From Caryophanales bacterium (lineage in GTDB: Bacteria; Bacillota_I; Bacilli_A; RFN20; CAG-288), in assembly GCA_021621525.1 (NCBI GenBank), contig JAJVUU010000036.1, forward strand, positions 1-18,120: a stretch of DNA of 18,120 nucleotides. Reading direction: 5' to 3'. Positions 1 to 8,143 of this stretch are shown here, piece by piece; position 1 is the first letter of the stretch; each line of letters starts with the position of its first letter. A model generated the notes under the pieces. The model saw nothing but the letters and a program-made list of their open reading frames with translations, was not told where the DNA came from and did no database searches. The translations under genes were made by a program, and so were the position numbers.

Positions 1-2792
1 GATAGGCTTTTTATGCGGAAATTGAGGCATATTCCGATAAAAGTGGTCAAAAACATGCTTGTGAGGAAGGATATCAGGAATGGTTTGATGGAGAAGACAT
101 AGCTGTCGAGAAGTTCGTTCAGGGTGTTTTTCAAGACGGTTTCGGTAAGTAGGGAGACGATGAGGGAGCCAAGGAAGCCCAGGATTCCGATGACCTGGCT
201 CATGGAAAGATAGAAACGGCTGATTTCCTTCTTTTCGTATCCTAGGGATAGCAGGATGCCGATTTCCTTCCTATCTTTGTATAGGATGAGGTATAGGGAA
301 AGGAAGAGAAGAGAGCCTGCTCCAATTAGGGAGATGATGGCAAAGCCCAAAAACAGATTGGCAAGGAGATTCAAGGTGTTCTTGATTTCCTGGACCATGA
401 TATACATGGGGAAGCTTCTCTTGTAGTTTCCGTATTCGGATACGGACTTCTCATAATCGCGGATGTCGGCTTTCTTCAGGTCTACCTTGATGATGGCCTG
501 GGAGATTCTCAGTTCCTCATAGGAAAGCTCTCCGCCTAAAAAGCAGTATCCTAGCGGAAACAGGGAATCCTGATAGATGGCCAGCTCATCATCTTCATAG
601 ATGCCGACGATCTTTACCTGCCCCTGGCTGAAATGGTTCTTGTATCTTCCGTCAACCTTGGTGGTTTTGTCCAAGGTGAGGGTGCATAGCTCCCTGTTGA
701 TGGCACCGGATGTGCTTTGGAAGAGGGATTCGGCCATCTTTCTGGAAATGCCGATTTCCGTGTAGTCTTTCGGTTCCTTTCCAAAGAAGGGCTTCCTGCT
801 GTTTTCGTGTATGCTTTTGAAACGCAAGGCTTTCTTCTGATCCATGGATGAGATGAGGTCGGCCTTGATGACACCGGGGATGTCTTCAATCTGGGAACCT
901 TGGAAGGATCCGAGGTCTTCCTTGGTGAAGGTTGCCTTATCCTGAATCTGATTGAGCTTCTCTTTGTATTTGGAAAAGAAGAAAGGCTTGGCAAAACCGG
1001 AGATGTATCCGTTTGCCGTGTAGGTGTAGACAGGGGAGGAATAGCTTACGGACTGAATCTTACCTTGGTGTTTCAAGAGGAATGATTCGATTTCATCAAG
1101 ATGAATCTTCGACATATAGTCCTTGACCACGGCGACATGATTATGGGTGGAGAGGTCTTCTTTTCTGTAGTAGTTTGCTGTCTTTACCATCTTGAGTGAA
1201 AAAGGATTGCATTCCCTGTCTTGAAGAAAAGCCTTGAAGAAGTGTTCGCCATGGTTCTTCTTCAGCCTGAAGCCATCACATTTTGTCATGGTCCATTCGA
1301 CTTCGGCTTCCTCGGATTCCAGGATTTCCTTGAAGTGCATGACGTCTGTGACAAAATGGGAGGAGAAGAGATTGGAGTCAGAGACGATGTAGCTATCCTT
1401 GTCCAGGACGATTCCCTTGATCTTGTAGGAATAGTCCTGCTCATATCCCCAGGATGCCTTGTTTGCCTGGATTCTTAAGGAGAGAGGATTCTCATAGATC
1501 CTTTCTGACAGTCTTTCAAGATGTCTTTCATCAAAGGAAGAGACCCTGTCATCAAACAGAAGAAGATACAAGGCCTTCATCCTTTCCTCATCCAGGCTCA
1601 GGATGACATCGTCCAGGCCAAGTTCTCCCTTGGCATAGATGGGAACATCGACTTCATCGATATGCCGGTATTCCAGAAAGGAGTTCAAGGAAAGCCGGCT
1701 CAGATCGATGGCCTTGTCTCTGAAAAGAAGGCTGATTCTCTGGTTGGCACCAAAAAGAGTATCCATGGAGGAGAGATAGAAGGGGAAGATGTCGATGATG
1801 TCCTCTTCATGGTTTCTCTTTATCCGCATCAGGGATTGGTAGTCGGCCTGGACGAACTTGGTATCCTCCAGGGTGTTCTCCTTGGGTGAGATGACCATGC
1901 AGTTTTCATCCATGTACCGGCTCATGGAGGCTTCCATGGCTGAAGAGACGCCAGAGGAGAGCTGGAAGGAGAAGGAGATGGAAAACAGGCCGATGATGAG
2001 GGAAAAGAGGGTGATCAGGAGATACTCCCTTTTTGCCTTCAGGCAGGAGAAAAGCTGTCTTAGAAGACTCCTTCCCTGAAAAGGAATCCTTTGATAGTGC
2101 TGTTTTTCTTTCTGCCCCTCTTCTATGTCGTAGTGACGCACAGGGTAGATTTTTCCGTTTCGTAGTTCATAGATGGAACTCTCCAAAGGAATCTCATCCT
2201 TCTCATGGGTGATGACAAGGACGAGCTTCTTCTTGCTTTCTTCCTTCAGAATCTGGCTTACTCTCCTTCTCAGCATCGGATTCAGGCTGGATAGAGGTTC
2301 GTCACATAAGAGGATTTCAGAATCCTTGATGAGGGCTCTTATCAGGGATATCCTCTTTTTCTCCCCACCGGATAGATTCTTGAAGGTGACGTTCTCCTTG
2401 TCTTCCAAGGATAGCTGTTTCAGACGAAAACGGATTCTTTCCAACTTCTCCTTCTCACTCAGGGATGTGATGGAAAGAGTCTTCATCAGGTTCTCTTTGA
2501 CGCTCTCCATGTCCTGGGCATGATAGGACTGGAAGACGAAGGAGACCGTTTTGAAGCGATAGTCTGCCTTTTCCTTTTCGCTCAGGCTGGAGAGCTCCTT
2601 GGAATAAACGCGTATGCTTCCTTCATATTCTTCATCCATCAGTCCGATCAGGTTGATCAGGGTGGATTTTCCTGCACCCGATTTTCCAATCATATAGCAT
2701 AAACCTCTTTCAGGAAGATTCAGGCTTACCTTGTCTAGGACAGGTGGAAGGTTTTCCTGATATCTTTTGGTCAGGTTCTTGATTTCGATCAT
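1..2792 (-). CDS. ABC transporter ATPase fused to FtsX-like permease (3' end beyond window)
   Basis: The frame is open from an ATG at 2792 to the left edge (930 codons, no stop; I checked it row by row), so the protein is C-terminally incomplete. The N-terminal ATPase has Walker A GKSGAGKST (36-44), signature LSGGE (140-144), Walker B ending CDEP (D164, E165) and H-loop H196. A first membrane segment lies at about 252-277, followed by a large extracytoplasmic region (about 280-805). Three more hydrophobic segments follow, near 812-836, 859-881 and 905-925. The stretch from residue 840, DRKEIGILLSLGYEKKEIS, matches the FtsX-family cytoplasmic loop. This is a MacB/FtsX-type protein: ATP hydrolysis in the cytoplasm moves an outer domain, or exports a substrate that I cannot name. 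The start is one base after the upstream TGA, with AAGGAG inside the upstream gene, so translation is coupled. The ATPase and permease calls are firm; the substrate is unknown. Confidence 0.93.
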   Translation of the reverse strand, partial: MIEIKNLTKRYQENLPPVLDKVSLNLPERGLCYMIGKSGAGKSTLINLIGLMDEEYEGSIRVYSKELSSLSEKEKADYRFKTVSFVFQSYHAQDMESVKENLMKTLSITSLSEKEKLERIRFRLKQLSLEDKENVTFKNLSGGEKKRISLIRALIKDSEILLCDEPLSSLNPMLRRRVSQILKEESKKKLVLVITHEKDEIPLESSIYELRNGKIYPVRHYDIEEGQKEKQHYQRIPFQGRSLLRQLFSCLKAKREYLLITLFSLIIGLFSISFSFQLSSGVSSAMEASMSRYMDENCMVISPKENTLEDTKFVQADYQSLMRIKRNHEEDIIDIFPFYLSSMDTLFGANQRISLLFRDKAIDLSRLSLNSFLEYRHIDEVDVPIYAKGELGLDDVILSLDEERMKALYLLLFDDRVSSFDERHLERLSERIYENPLSLRIQANKASWGYEQDYSYKIKGIVLDKDSYIVSDSNLFSSHFVTDVMHFKEILESEEAEVEWTMTKCDGFRLKKNHGEHFFKAFLQDRECNPFSLKMVKTANYYRKEDLSTHNHVAVVKDYMSKIHLDEIESFLLKHQGKIQSVSYSSPVYTYTANGYISGFAKPFFFSKYKEKLNQIQDKATFTKEDLGSFQGSQIEDIPGVIKADLISSMDQKKALRFKSIHENSRKPFFGKEPKDYTEIGISRKMAESLFQSTSGAINRELCTLTLDKTTKVDGRYKNHFSQGQVKIVGIYEDDELAIYQDSLFPLGYCFLGGELSYEELRISQAIIKVDLKKADIRDYEKSVSEYGNYKRSFPMYIMVQEIKNTLNLLANLFLGFAIISLIGAGSLLFLSLYLILYKDRKEIGILLSLGYEKKEISRFYLSMSQVIGILGFLGSLIVSLLTETVLKNTLNELLDSYVFSIKPFLISFLTSMFLTTFIGICLNFRIKSL

Positions 2793-2793
2793 G

Positions 2794-4767
2794 TCAGTCT
2801 TCTCCTTCCAGTTCCTTGCTGATCTGACTTTCCTTGATCTTTCGTAAAGGAAGAAGGGAAGAGACAAGACAACAGAGAAACGATATCATCCCGACAAGGA
2901 GGAAGCTTCTTGTGTCTATCGGAAGGAAAAAAGCGGGATAGTCCATTCCCTTCAGAACGGAATTGATGATTCCTGCCAGAATGATTCCAGGAAACATGGT
3001 CAAAACCATGGTGAAGAAAAGAAAGTAAAGCATCAGGGAGAAAGATAGGACAAGGATGCTCTTCTTCTCTTTCTGATAGATCCTTATCAGGGCAAAGAGA
3101 CGGATGTTTTCTTCATAGAGGGAATAGACGGAGAGAAACTCCAGACTGAGACTGGACAGGGTGTTGAGAAAGACGAAGACGCTTAAGATTTTCAATAGGG
3201 AGGAAATGATATCCTTCGTACTGGATTTCGTTTCCAGAATCGGTGACGAGACATTGACCTTGTCCTCAAAGAGGGAGGAAGCTTTTTCCCTGATGGCTTC
3301 CGGCTTGGATGAAAGGCTTAGAAGGGAGGTCGATTTGAAATCATCGTCATCGTATCTTGAATCCGAAATCATGTCATAGAGGCTTCTTTCCCGGTTCAGC
3401 TCACGGGAGATGTTCTTCAGAGGGATGTCACGGAAATGATCCAGCAAGGCGAAATAGGAATAATAGACGCTGGATCTGTTGAAGGAAGTCTTCTCCTTGG
3501 AGATGCCGACGATCGTAAAGGGGATGGACAGGCTGATATGGTCATTGGACTGGAACTGTCTGCTATAGAGAAGAAATTCATGATGAAAGGTGAAGGTCTT
3601 ATTGATGACATCTTTTTCTTTCAAAGAGAATTCCTTGATGAAGGACTCATTGACGATGACCTCCGAAAAGGAATTCATCCTGTGGCCTTCCTTTAACCTC
3701 AGCGGATTCTCCAGGATGGTCGGATAGAAGGAGATGCTCTCTGTATTTCCGTTCATCTTGACTTCGTTGACGGAAGGAATGAAGTAATCCAAGGAGTAAT
3801 AGGATTGCTTCAATCCAAGAAGGGTGAAGACTTCGTCGTCTGGCAAGGTGTTCCTCTTCAGATGCAGGCTCCCGCTATTTGCTACCTCCTCTTCCATGCT
3901 TAAAGAGAACGTCTCATAGGAATAATATTCCTTCAGAAGGGAATCAAGGCTATCATCCATATGGAAGGACAAATTGAATCCGAGATAGATGAGAATGAAG
4001 TTGAAGGATAGAAAAAGGATGGAGAAGAGACTCCGTGCCTTCCTTCCATGGAGGTATCTCCTATTCAGGAACAAAGCGTTCCTGAGGCTGAGAATCCTCT
4101 GTTTTTCCTTCTTTCTCTGTTCTTCCTTTTCTTTGAAGGACTGTTCTTCTTTTTTCAGAAGGTTTACTTTTCCCTTTTCAATCCGATAGATCCGGTCAGC
4201 CATCTTTGTCGCATTGATTTCGTCATGGCTGACAAGGATGACAAGAATCTTCTCAGAAAGGGTCTTAAGAAGCCCATATATGATTTCTGAGTTCTTTTCG
4301 TCAAGCTGACCTGTCGGCTCATCAAGAATCATGCACCGACACCCTTTCATGAGACCTCTTGCGATGCTTCCTCTCATCTGTTCTCCACCGGAGAGCTCTC
4401 TAGGATATCTGTCCTGACACTCCTCAATCTGCAGTTTCTTTAAGACGGGGATAACTTCCTTTTCACATTCCTTCCTGCTCTTTCCTTCCAAAAGGAGGGG
4501 AAGGAAGACGTTTTCCTTCAAAGTGAGGTAATCCAGAAGCAGACTGGATTGGAAGACCATGGAGATATCCTTGGTATCGAAGCTGTATCTGATTTTTCCC
4601 TTCGTAGGCTGGAGCTGGGCATTCAAAAGGGAGATCAATGTCGTCTTGCCGCTCCCGCTGGCTCCTAGGATGCAGAGGAATCCCTTGGAAGGGAAGTCGA
4701 GGCTGAGATCGTCAAAGATCTTCTTTTCGCCATAGGCAAAGGATAGGTGCTGAATCTGGATGGACAT
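2794..4767 (-). CDS. ABC transporter ATPase fused to FtsX-like permease, 657 aa
   Basis: A second ATPase-permease fusion. Walker A GASGSGKTT is at 35-43, the Q-loop at Q73, signature LSGGE at 125-129, Walker B LDEPT with D149/E150, and the H-loop at H181. A lysine/glutamate-rich linker (about 205-226) leads to a first membrane segment at about 247-265. An extracytoplasmic domain of roughly 250 residues follows, then three hydrophobic segments near 523-548, 570-600 and 621-641. I chose the ATG at 4767 over an in-frame GTG at 4782 because a perfect AGGAGG sits six bases before it and would lie inside the longer frame. The gene follows the folD terminator by about 50 bases, so it needs its own promoter; the interval holds only a weak candidate (TATAGA with TTGTTT upstream). 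Its neighbour at 1-2792 has the same architecture, which suggests the two products pair as a heterodimer. The substrate is unknown. Confidence 0.93.
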   Translation of the reverse strand: MSIQIQHLSFAYGEKKIFDDLSLDFPSKGFLCILGASGSGKTTLISLLNAQLQPTKGKIRYSFDTKDISMVFQSSLLLDYLTLKENVFLPLLLEGKSRKECEKEVIPVLKKLQIEECQDRYPRELSGGEQMRGSIARGLMKGCRCMILDEPTGQLDEKNSEIIYGLLKTLSEKILVILVSHDEINATKMADRIYRIEKGKVNLLKKEEQSFKEKEEQRKKEKQRILSLRNALFLNRRYLHGRKARSLFSILFLSFNFILIYLGFNLSFHMDDSLDSLLKEYYSYETFSLSMEEEVANSGSLHLKRNTLPDDEVFTLLGLKQSYYSLDYFIPSVNEVKMNGNTESISFYPTILENPLRLKEGHRMNSFSEVIVNESFIKEFSLKEKDVINKTFTFHHEFLLYSRQFQSNDHISLSIPFTIVGISKEKTSFNRSSVYYSYFALLDHFRDIPLKNISRELNRERSLYDMISDSRYDDDDFKSTSLLSLSSKPEAIREKASSLFEDKVNVSSPILETKSSTKDIISSLLKILSVFVFLNTLSSLSLEFLSVYSLYEENIRLFALIRIYQKEKKSILVLSFSLMLYFLFFTMVLTMFPGIILAGIINSVLKGMDYPAFFLPIDTRSFLLVGMISFLCCLVSSLLPLRKIKESQISKELEGED

Positions 4768-4773
4768 GTTTTT

Positions 4774-4779
4774 CCTCCT
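4774..4779 (-). promoter_or_regulatory. Shine-Dalgarno AGGAGG that fixes the ABC gene start
   Basis: A perfect AGGAGG is followed by six bases (AAAAAC) and then the ATG at 4767. This makes the in-frame GTG at 4782, which would place this motif inside the coding region, an unlikely start. Confidence 0.85.
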
Positions 4780-4804
4780 CACTCTATATTGTCATCCAAG
4801 GAGG

Positions 4805-4840
4805 AAAAACAAACAAAAAAGTTGCAGGAGACCTGCAACT
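4805..4840 (-). terminator. Rho-independent terminator after folD
   Basis: On the minus strand AGTTGCAGG and CCTGCAACT form a perfect 9-bp stem with a three-base loop (TCT). A run of T residues with a few G interruptions follows (TTTTTTGTTTGTTTTT). The first base of the stem is the A of the folD stop codon TAG. It separates the mutS-to-folD set from the ABC genes. Confidence 0.92.
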
Positions 4841-5645
4841 AGAGACTTTGCTTTTTCAAAAAGACGGCGTTTTCCAAAAGGAAATAGGATGTCAAGGCAC
4901 CGACTCCTCCGGGCACAGGGGTGTAGGCTTTGACCTCACCTTCTTTTGGTATGAAGCCTAGATCTCCGCCATGCGGATTGAATCCACAGTCGATGATGAT
5001 AGCTTTTGAGGGGATGTCTTCTTTTCTGACAAGATTGCTTTTTCCGGTTGCCAGAACGAGGATGTCACAGTCTCTCACATAGGAGGATATGACATCAGGA
5101 CTGACTTTGGAATGGAGGAGGGTGACTGCAGCATTCTTCTTGTTCAGAAGCTGAAAACACGGATAACCGACTTCAAGGCTTCTTCCAAGGATGACAGCTT
5201 TCTTTCCTTCTGTTTCGATGTGATATTGCTCCAGGATGAATTCTACGGATTTGCTGGTTGCCGTAAGATAGCGCAAGTCGCCTGAGAACAGCTTTCCTCT
5301 GTTTTCGATGTGGAACATGTCGGCATCCTGATTTGGCGGAATCAAAGAGACGAGTTCATTTTCATAGTCTACCTTCAAAGGCCTGGCAAGAAGGATGGCC
5401 CGTCCTTTGGAACGGGCTTTGAACTTCTCGATGTTTTCTTCCTTGGATGCGTTCCTATCCAGATAATCTTCGACATAGTCTACCTGGAAGCTGTCAAGGG
5501 TCTTCTTGATTCCTCTCAGGTAGGCCTGTGAAGGAAAGTCTTCCTTGTCGGAGAAGAGATAGAAGGAAACATCTGCGCCTTCCATCTCTTTCTGGATGAT
5601 GTCTTTTAAAATCGGTCTGAGTTCTTTTCCTGATAATATTTTCAT
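4839..5645 (-). CDS. folD: FolD-family methylenetetrahydrofolate dehydrogenase/cyclohydrolase, divergent, 268 aa
   Basis: FolD normally converts 5,10-methylene-THF to methenyl-THF and then to 10-formyl-THF in the cytosol. The C-terminal NADP-binding half is clear: GRSLEVG (154-160), an IDCGFNP strand (218-224) and the family hallmark PGGVGALT (245-252). The N-terminal catalytic half is recognisable but altered. Tyr42 is present in SQAYLRGIKK, but the position four residues later, lysine in E. coli (K54), is Ile46; lysines follow at 47 and 48. The usual QLPLP region reads LARPL (86-90), with alanine in place of the glutamine. DVDGFH reads DADMFH (107-112), and the PCTP loop is not conserved. 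The gene starts four bases after the fhs stop with no clear Shine-Dalgarno, so it is probably translationally coupled. Membership of the family is secure; cyclohydrolase activity is doubtful. Confidence 0.9.
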   Translation of the reverse strand: MKILSGKELRPILKDIIQKEMEGADVSFYLFSDKEDFPSQAYLRGIKKTLDSFQVDYVEDYLDRNASKEENIEKFKARSKGRAILLARPLKVDYENELVSLIPPNQDADMFHIENRGKLFSGDLRYLTATSKSVEFILEQYHIETEGKKAVILGRSLEVGYPCFQLLNKKNAAVTLLHSKVSPDVISSYVRDCDILVLATGKSNLVRKEDIPSKAIIIDCGFNPHGGDLGFIPKEGEVKAYTPVPGGVGALTSYFLLENAVFLKKQSL

Positions 5646-5649
5646 GGTG

Positions 5650-7248
5650 CTACATTTTCTTGCTTGCTGGAACCTTCGGCAATCCGGGCATGGTGAATAT
5701 TTCTCCTGTCAGAGGGACGAGGAACCTGGCTCCGGTGAAGAGCCTGAGCTTCTTGATATGAAGGGTGGTGCCTTTGGGATCGTTCAGCAGATGGGGATCG
5801 TCGCTTAGGGAATTGGGAACTTTGGATATGCATACGTCAAAATCATGGTACGGGGAATTTTCATATCCGCGAAGTTCTTCAAGGACTCCTGGAGCATACT
5901 CTACTTTGTCAGAGCCATAGATGGTTCTGGCGATGGTAGCAATCTTCTCTTCGAGACTCATGTCTTTGTTGACGATCGGAGCAAATTCATCCTTCTGGTT
6001 GCCGTCTAAGGCAAAGAGGACTTCCTTGGCAAGGCTGAGAGCTCCGACAGGTCCGTCATCATAGGATGAATTCAAGGCGAAGGGAATCCTCTTCTCGATG
6101 AGGTATTGTGTCAGGAACTGGGTTTCCTTCTGGCTATCGGATGCAAAATGGTTGATGGCGACGACAAAGGGGACATGGTAGGCCTCGATGTTGCGGATAT
6201 GATGGTTGAGGTTTTCCAAACCTAGCTTCAATGCTTCCACGTTTTCTTCCTTCAACCCGTCGAACTGGACTCCGCCATGAAGCTTCAAGGCACGTATGGA
6301 GCAGACAAGGACGACAAGATCGGGATGGTTCTGGCTGATGGGAGATACGATATCCATGTATTTTTCCATGCCGAGGTCGCTTCCGAATCCGCTTTCGGTG
6401 ACGACATAGTCGGAAAGCTTCAAGGCCAGGTCGGTGGCGATGATGCTGTTGGTTCCGTGGGCGATGTTGGCAAAGGGGCCTCCATGGACCAAGGCAGGCG
6501 TATGGTATTTGGTCTGGACAAGGTTTGGAAGGAGAGCTGTCCTGATGAGCTTTTCGATGGCTTTGGAAGAATCAAGCTGTCTGACGAAGATGGGTTTGCC
6601 GCTTCTGTCATAGGCTACGGTGATGTTGTTGACTCTATCGATGAAGTCTTCCAAGTCCTTGCATAGACAGAAGCAAGCCATGATTTCGCTTGCGGCAGTT
6701 ATGACGAAGCTGGAATGGTGGACTGTTGCCTTCTTATCGCCGATACAGGTTTCGATGTCTCTCAAGGAACGATCGTTCATGTCCATCGCACGCGGGAAGA
6801 TGATTTTTTCCGGGTCGACGTCGAGAGGAGAATGCTGGTAGAGTTCGTTGTCGATCAATGCGGCGATGAGGTTGTTGACGCTGGTGATGGCATGCATGTC
6901 ACCGGTGAAATGAAGGTTGATGTCTTCTTCCGGATAGAGAGTGGCTTCTCCACCTCCTGCGCCTCCTCCCTTGACACCGAAGACGGGACCCAGGGAAGGC
7001 TCTCTTAGACAGGCGATGGCATTCTTGCCAAGCTTTGCAAGACCATCGGCAAGTCCGATGGCCGTCGTCGTTTTTCCTTCACCGGCCTTGGTCGGAGTGA
7101 TGGCCGTACAGAGAATCAGCTTTCCCTTCTTCTTCATCATAGGGATACTGTCTAAGTCAATCTTAGCCTTGTCAAAGCCATAGGGAATGAGATTGTCTTC
7201 CTTCAGGTTGAGCTTTGCGGCGATGCTTCTGATGTCATATGGATTCAT
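5650..7248 (-). CDS. fhs: Formate-tetrahydrofolate ligase, 532 aa
   Basis: This enzyme joins formate to tetrahydrofolate with ATP to give 10-formyl-THF, which feeds purine and formyl-Met synthesis. The P-loop TPTKAGEGKTTT (51-62) is the Fhs form. The family block from EPSLGPVFG (83-91) through KGGGAGGG (93-100), and the downstream EDINLHFTGD, are all present. At 532 residues it is slightly shorter than the usual 550-560. GGGAGGAC lies five bases before the ATG at 7248, and the first 14 bases overlap the end of miaA. The next gene, folD, uses the same carbon pool, so the two form a one-carbon module at the end of a repair and tRNA-modification operon. The identification is secure. Confidence 0.97.
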   Translation of the reverse strand: MNPYDIRSIAAKLNLKEDNLIPYGFDKAKIDLDSIPMMKKKGKLILCTAITPTKAGEGKTTTAIGLADGLAKLGKNAIACLREPSLGPVFGVKGGGAGGGEATLYPEEDINLHFTGDMHAITSVNNLIAALIDNELYQHSPLDVDPEKIIFPRAMDMNDRSLRDIETCIGDKKATVHHSSFVITAASEIMACFCLCKDLEDFIDRVNNITVAYDRSGKPIFVRQLDSSKAIEKLIRTALLPNLVQTKYHTPALVHGGPFANIAHGTNSIIATDLALKLSDYVVTESGFGSDLGMEKYMDIVSPISQNHPDLVVLVCSIRALKLHGGVQFDGLKEENVEALKLGLENLNHHIRNIEAYHVPFVVAINHFASDSQKETQFLTQYLIEKRIPFALNSSYDDGPVGALSLAKEVLFALDGNQKDEFAPIVNKDMSLEEKIATIARTIYGSDKVEYAPGVLEELRGYENSPYHDFDVCISKVPNSLSDDPHLLNDPKGTTLHIKKLRLFTGARFLVPLTGEIFTMPGLPKVPASKKM

Positions 7249-8143
7249 GGCTGTCCTCCCTTTCTTTCATGATTCTTTCTTTTATCTTCTCATAGATTTC
7301 GTCCTTGCTTCCTTTTTCGATATCTTTGAACTGATGCCGGAGGAAGGTCCTCTGCTTCTTTGCGTATTGGTGGGTATGGATCTTGATGAGGTCGATGACT
7401 TTTTTGTCTATCGGTCTTCCTTCTTTCAAGGCTGTGATGATTTCAGCATAGCCGATGGTCGAAAAGGCACGGCACTTTCCTTGATAGTCCTGATAGAGGC
7501 GTTTTACTTCTTCAATGAGTCCTTCCTTTACCATCTCATCGATGCGGGCATCGATCTTCTGGTTTCCTTCGTCTTTGTCTATTTCAATCTGATAGAAGGA
7601 ACAGGGATAGATGGGAAGCCCATCGTTCTTGCTTTCGATGTCTTTCTTGGATGTTCCTTCATCTAGCTGGATGAGGGCACGGATGACTCTTCTTGGATTC
7701 CTGATGTCGATGCTTTGATAGGTCGACATGGATTTCTCCTTTAGGATCTCCTGCATTTCTTCCAAGGACATGCCTTCATAGGGATTGTCTCTTTTCTGGT
7801 CTTCCTTCTGGAAGACATAGTTGAAGAGAAGAGCCTTGACGTAGAGGAAGTTGCCTCCGACGACAAGGACGTCCTGATTCTTTTTCAGACTTTCCTCGAT
7901 GATCGGACGGCATTTCTTCTGGAAGTCATAGACGGAGACATCTTCATCAGGTTCGTATTCGTCATAGAAATGATAGGAGATTCCTTCGATCTCTTCCTTC
8001 TTTGGTTTGTCCGTACCGACCTGCATGATCTTATAGCACTGATAGGCATCGGCAGAGATGACAGGCAAATGAAACTCTCTTGCCAGTCTTAAGGCAAGGG
8101 ACGTCTTTCCGCTGGCTGTCTGACCCATGATGCAGTAAATCAA
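7235..8143 (-). CDS. miaA: tRNA dimethylallyltransferase MiaA, 302 aa, TTG start
   Basis: MiaA transfers a dimethylallyl group to N6 of A37 in tRNAs reading UNN codons, giving i6A, the substrate of MiaB. The P-loop GQTASGKT is at 7-14, the SADAYQCY motif (D32) follows, VVGGNFLYVKAL replaces the more common GGTGLY form, and RNPRRVIRAL and FSTIGYAE are typical. I chose the TTG at 8143: AGGAGA lies eight bases upstream, the first beta strand (IYCIMG) starts there, and the resulting length is normal. Earlier in-frame codons would run far into mutL, and the ATG at 8128 would cut off the first strand. The TTG overlaps the mutL stop as TTGA, the pattern of coupled genes. It overlaps fhs by 14 bases. 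Confidence 0.94.
   Translation of the reverse strand: MIYCIMGQTASGKTSLALRLAREFHLPVISADAYQCYKIMQVGTDKPKKEEIEGISYHFYDEYEPDEDVSVYDFQKKCRPIIEESLKKNQDVLVVGGNFLYVKALLFNYVFQKEDQKRDNPYEGMSLEEMQEILKEKSMSTYQSIDIRNPRRVIRALIQLDEGTSKKDIESKNDGLPIYPCSFYQIEIDKDEGNQKIDARIDEMVKEGLIEEVKRLYQDYQGKCRAFSTIGYAEIITALKEGRPIDKKVIDLIKIHTHQYAKKQRTFLRHQFKDIEKGSKDEIYEKIKERIMKEREDSHESI

Noticed and set aside
900..2079. Several plus-strand frames in the left part of the window
   Set aside because: They lie inside the uninterrupted minus-strand ABC-FtsX frame (2792 to the edge), which has clear motifs at both ends. None of them has a recognisable family or ribosome site.
1..2792. Possible frameshift or pseudogene, because no complete gene ends here
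   Set aside because: I followed the frame row by row and found no stop. ATPase motifs at one end and the FtsX loop at the other are in the same frame, so the gene is intact and simply cut by the window edge.
4768..4816. Promoter for the ABC pair (TTGTTT, 18 bases, TATAGA)
   Set aside because: It would start transcription almost on the ribosome site, leaving a leader of about 14 bases, and the boxes match poorly. A promoter is needed there, but I cannot assign it.
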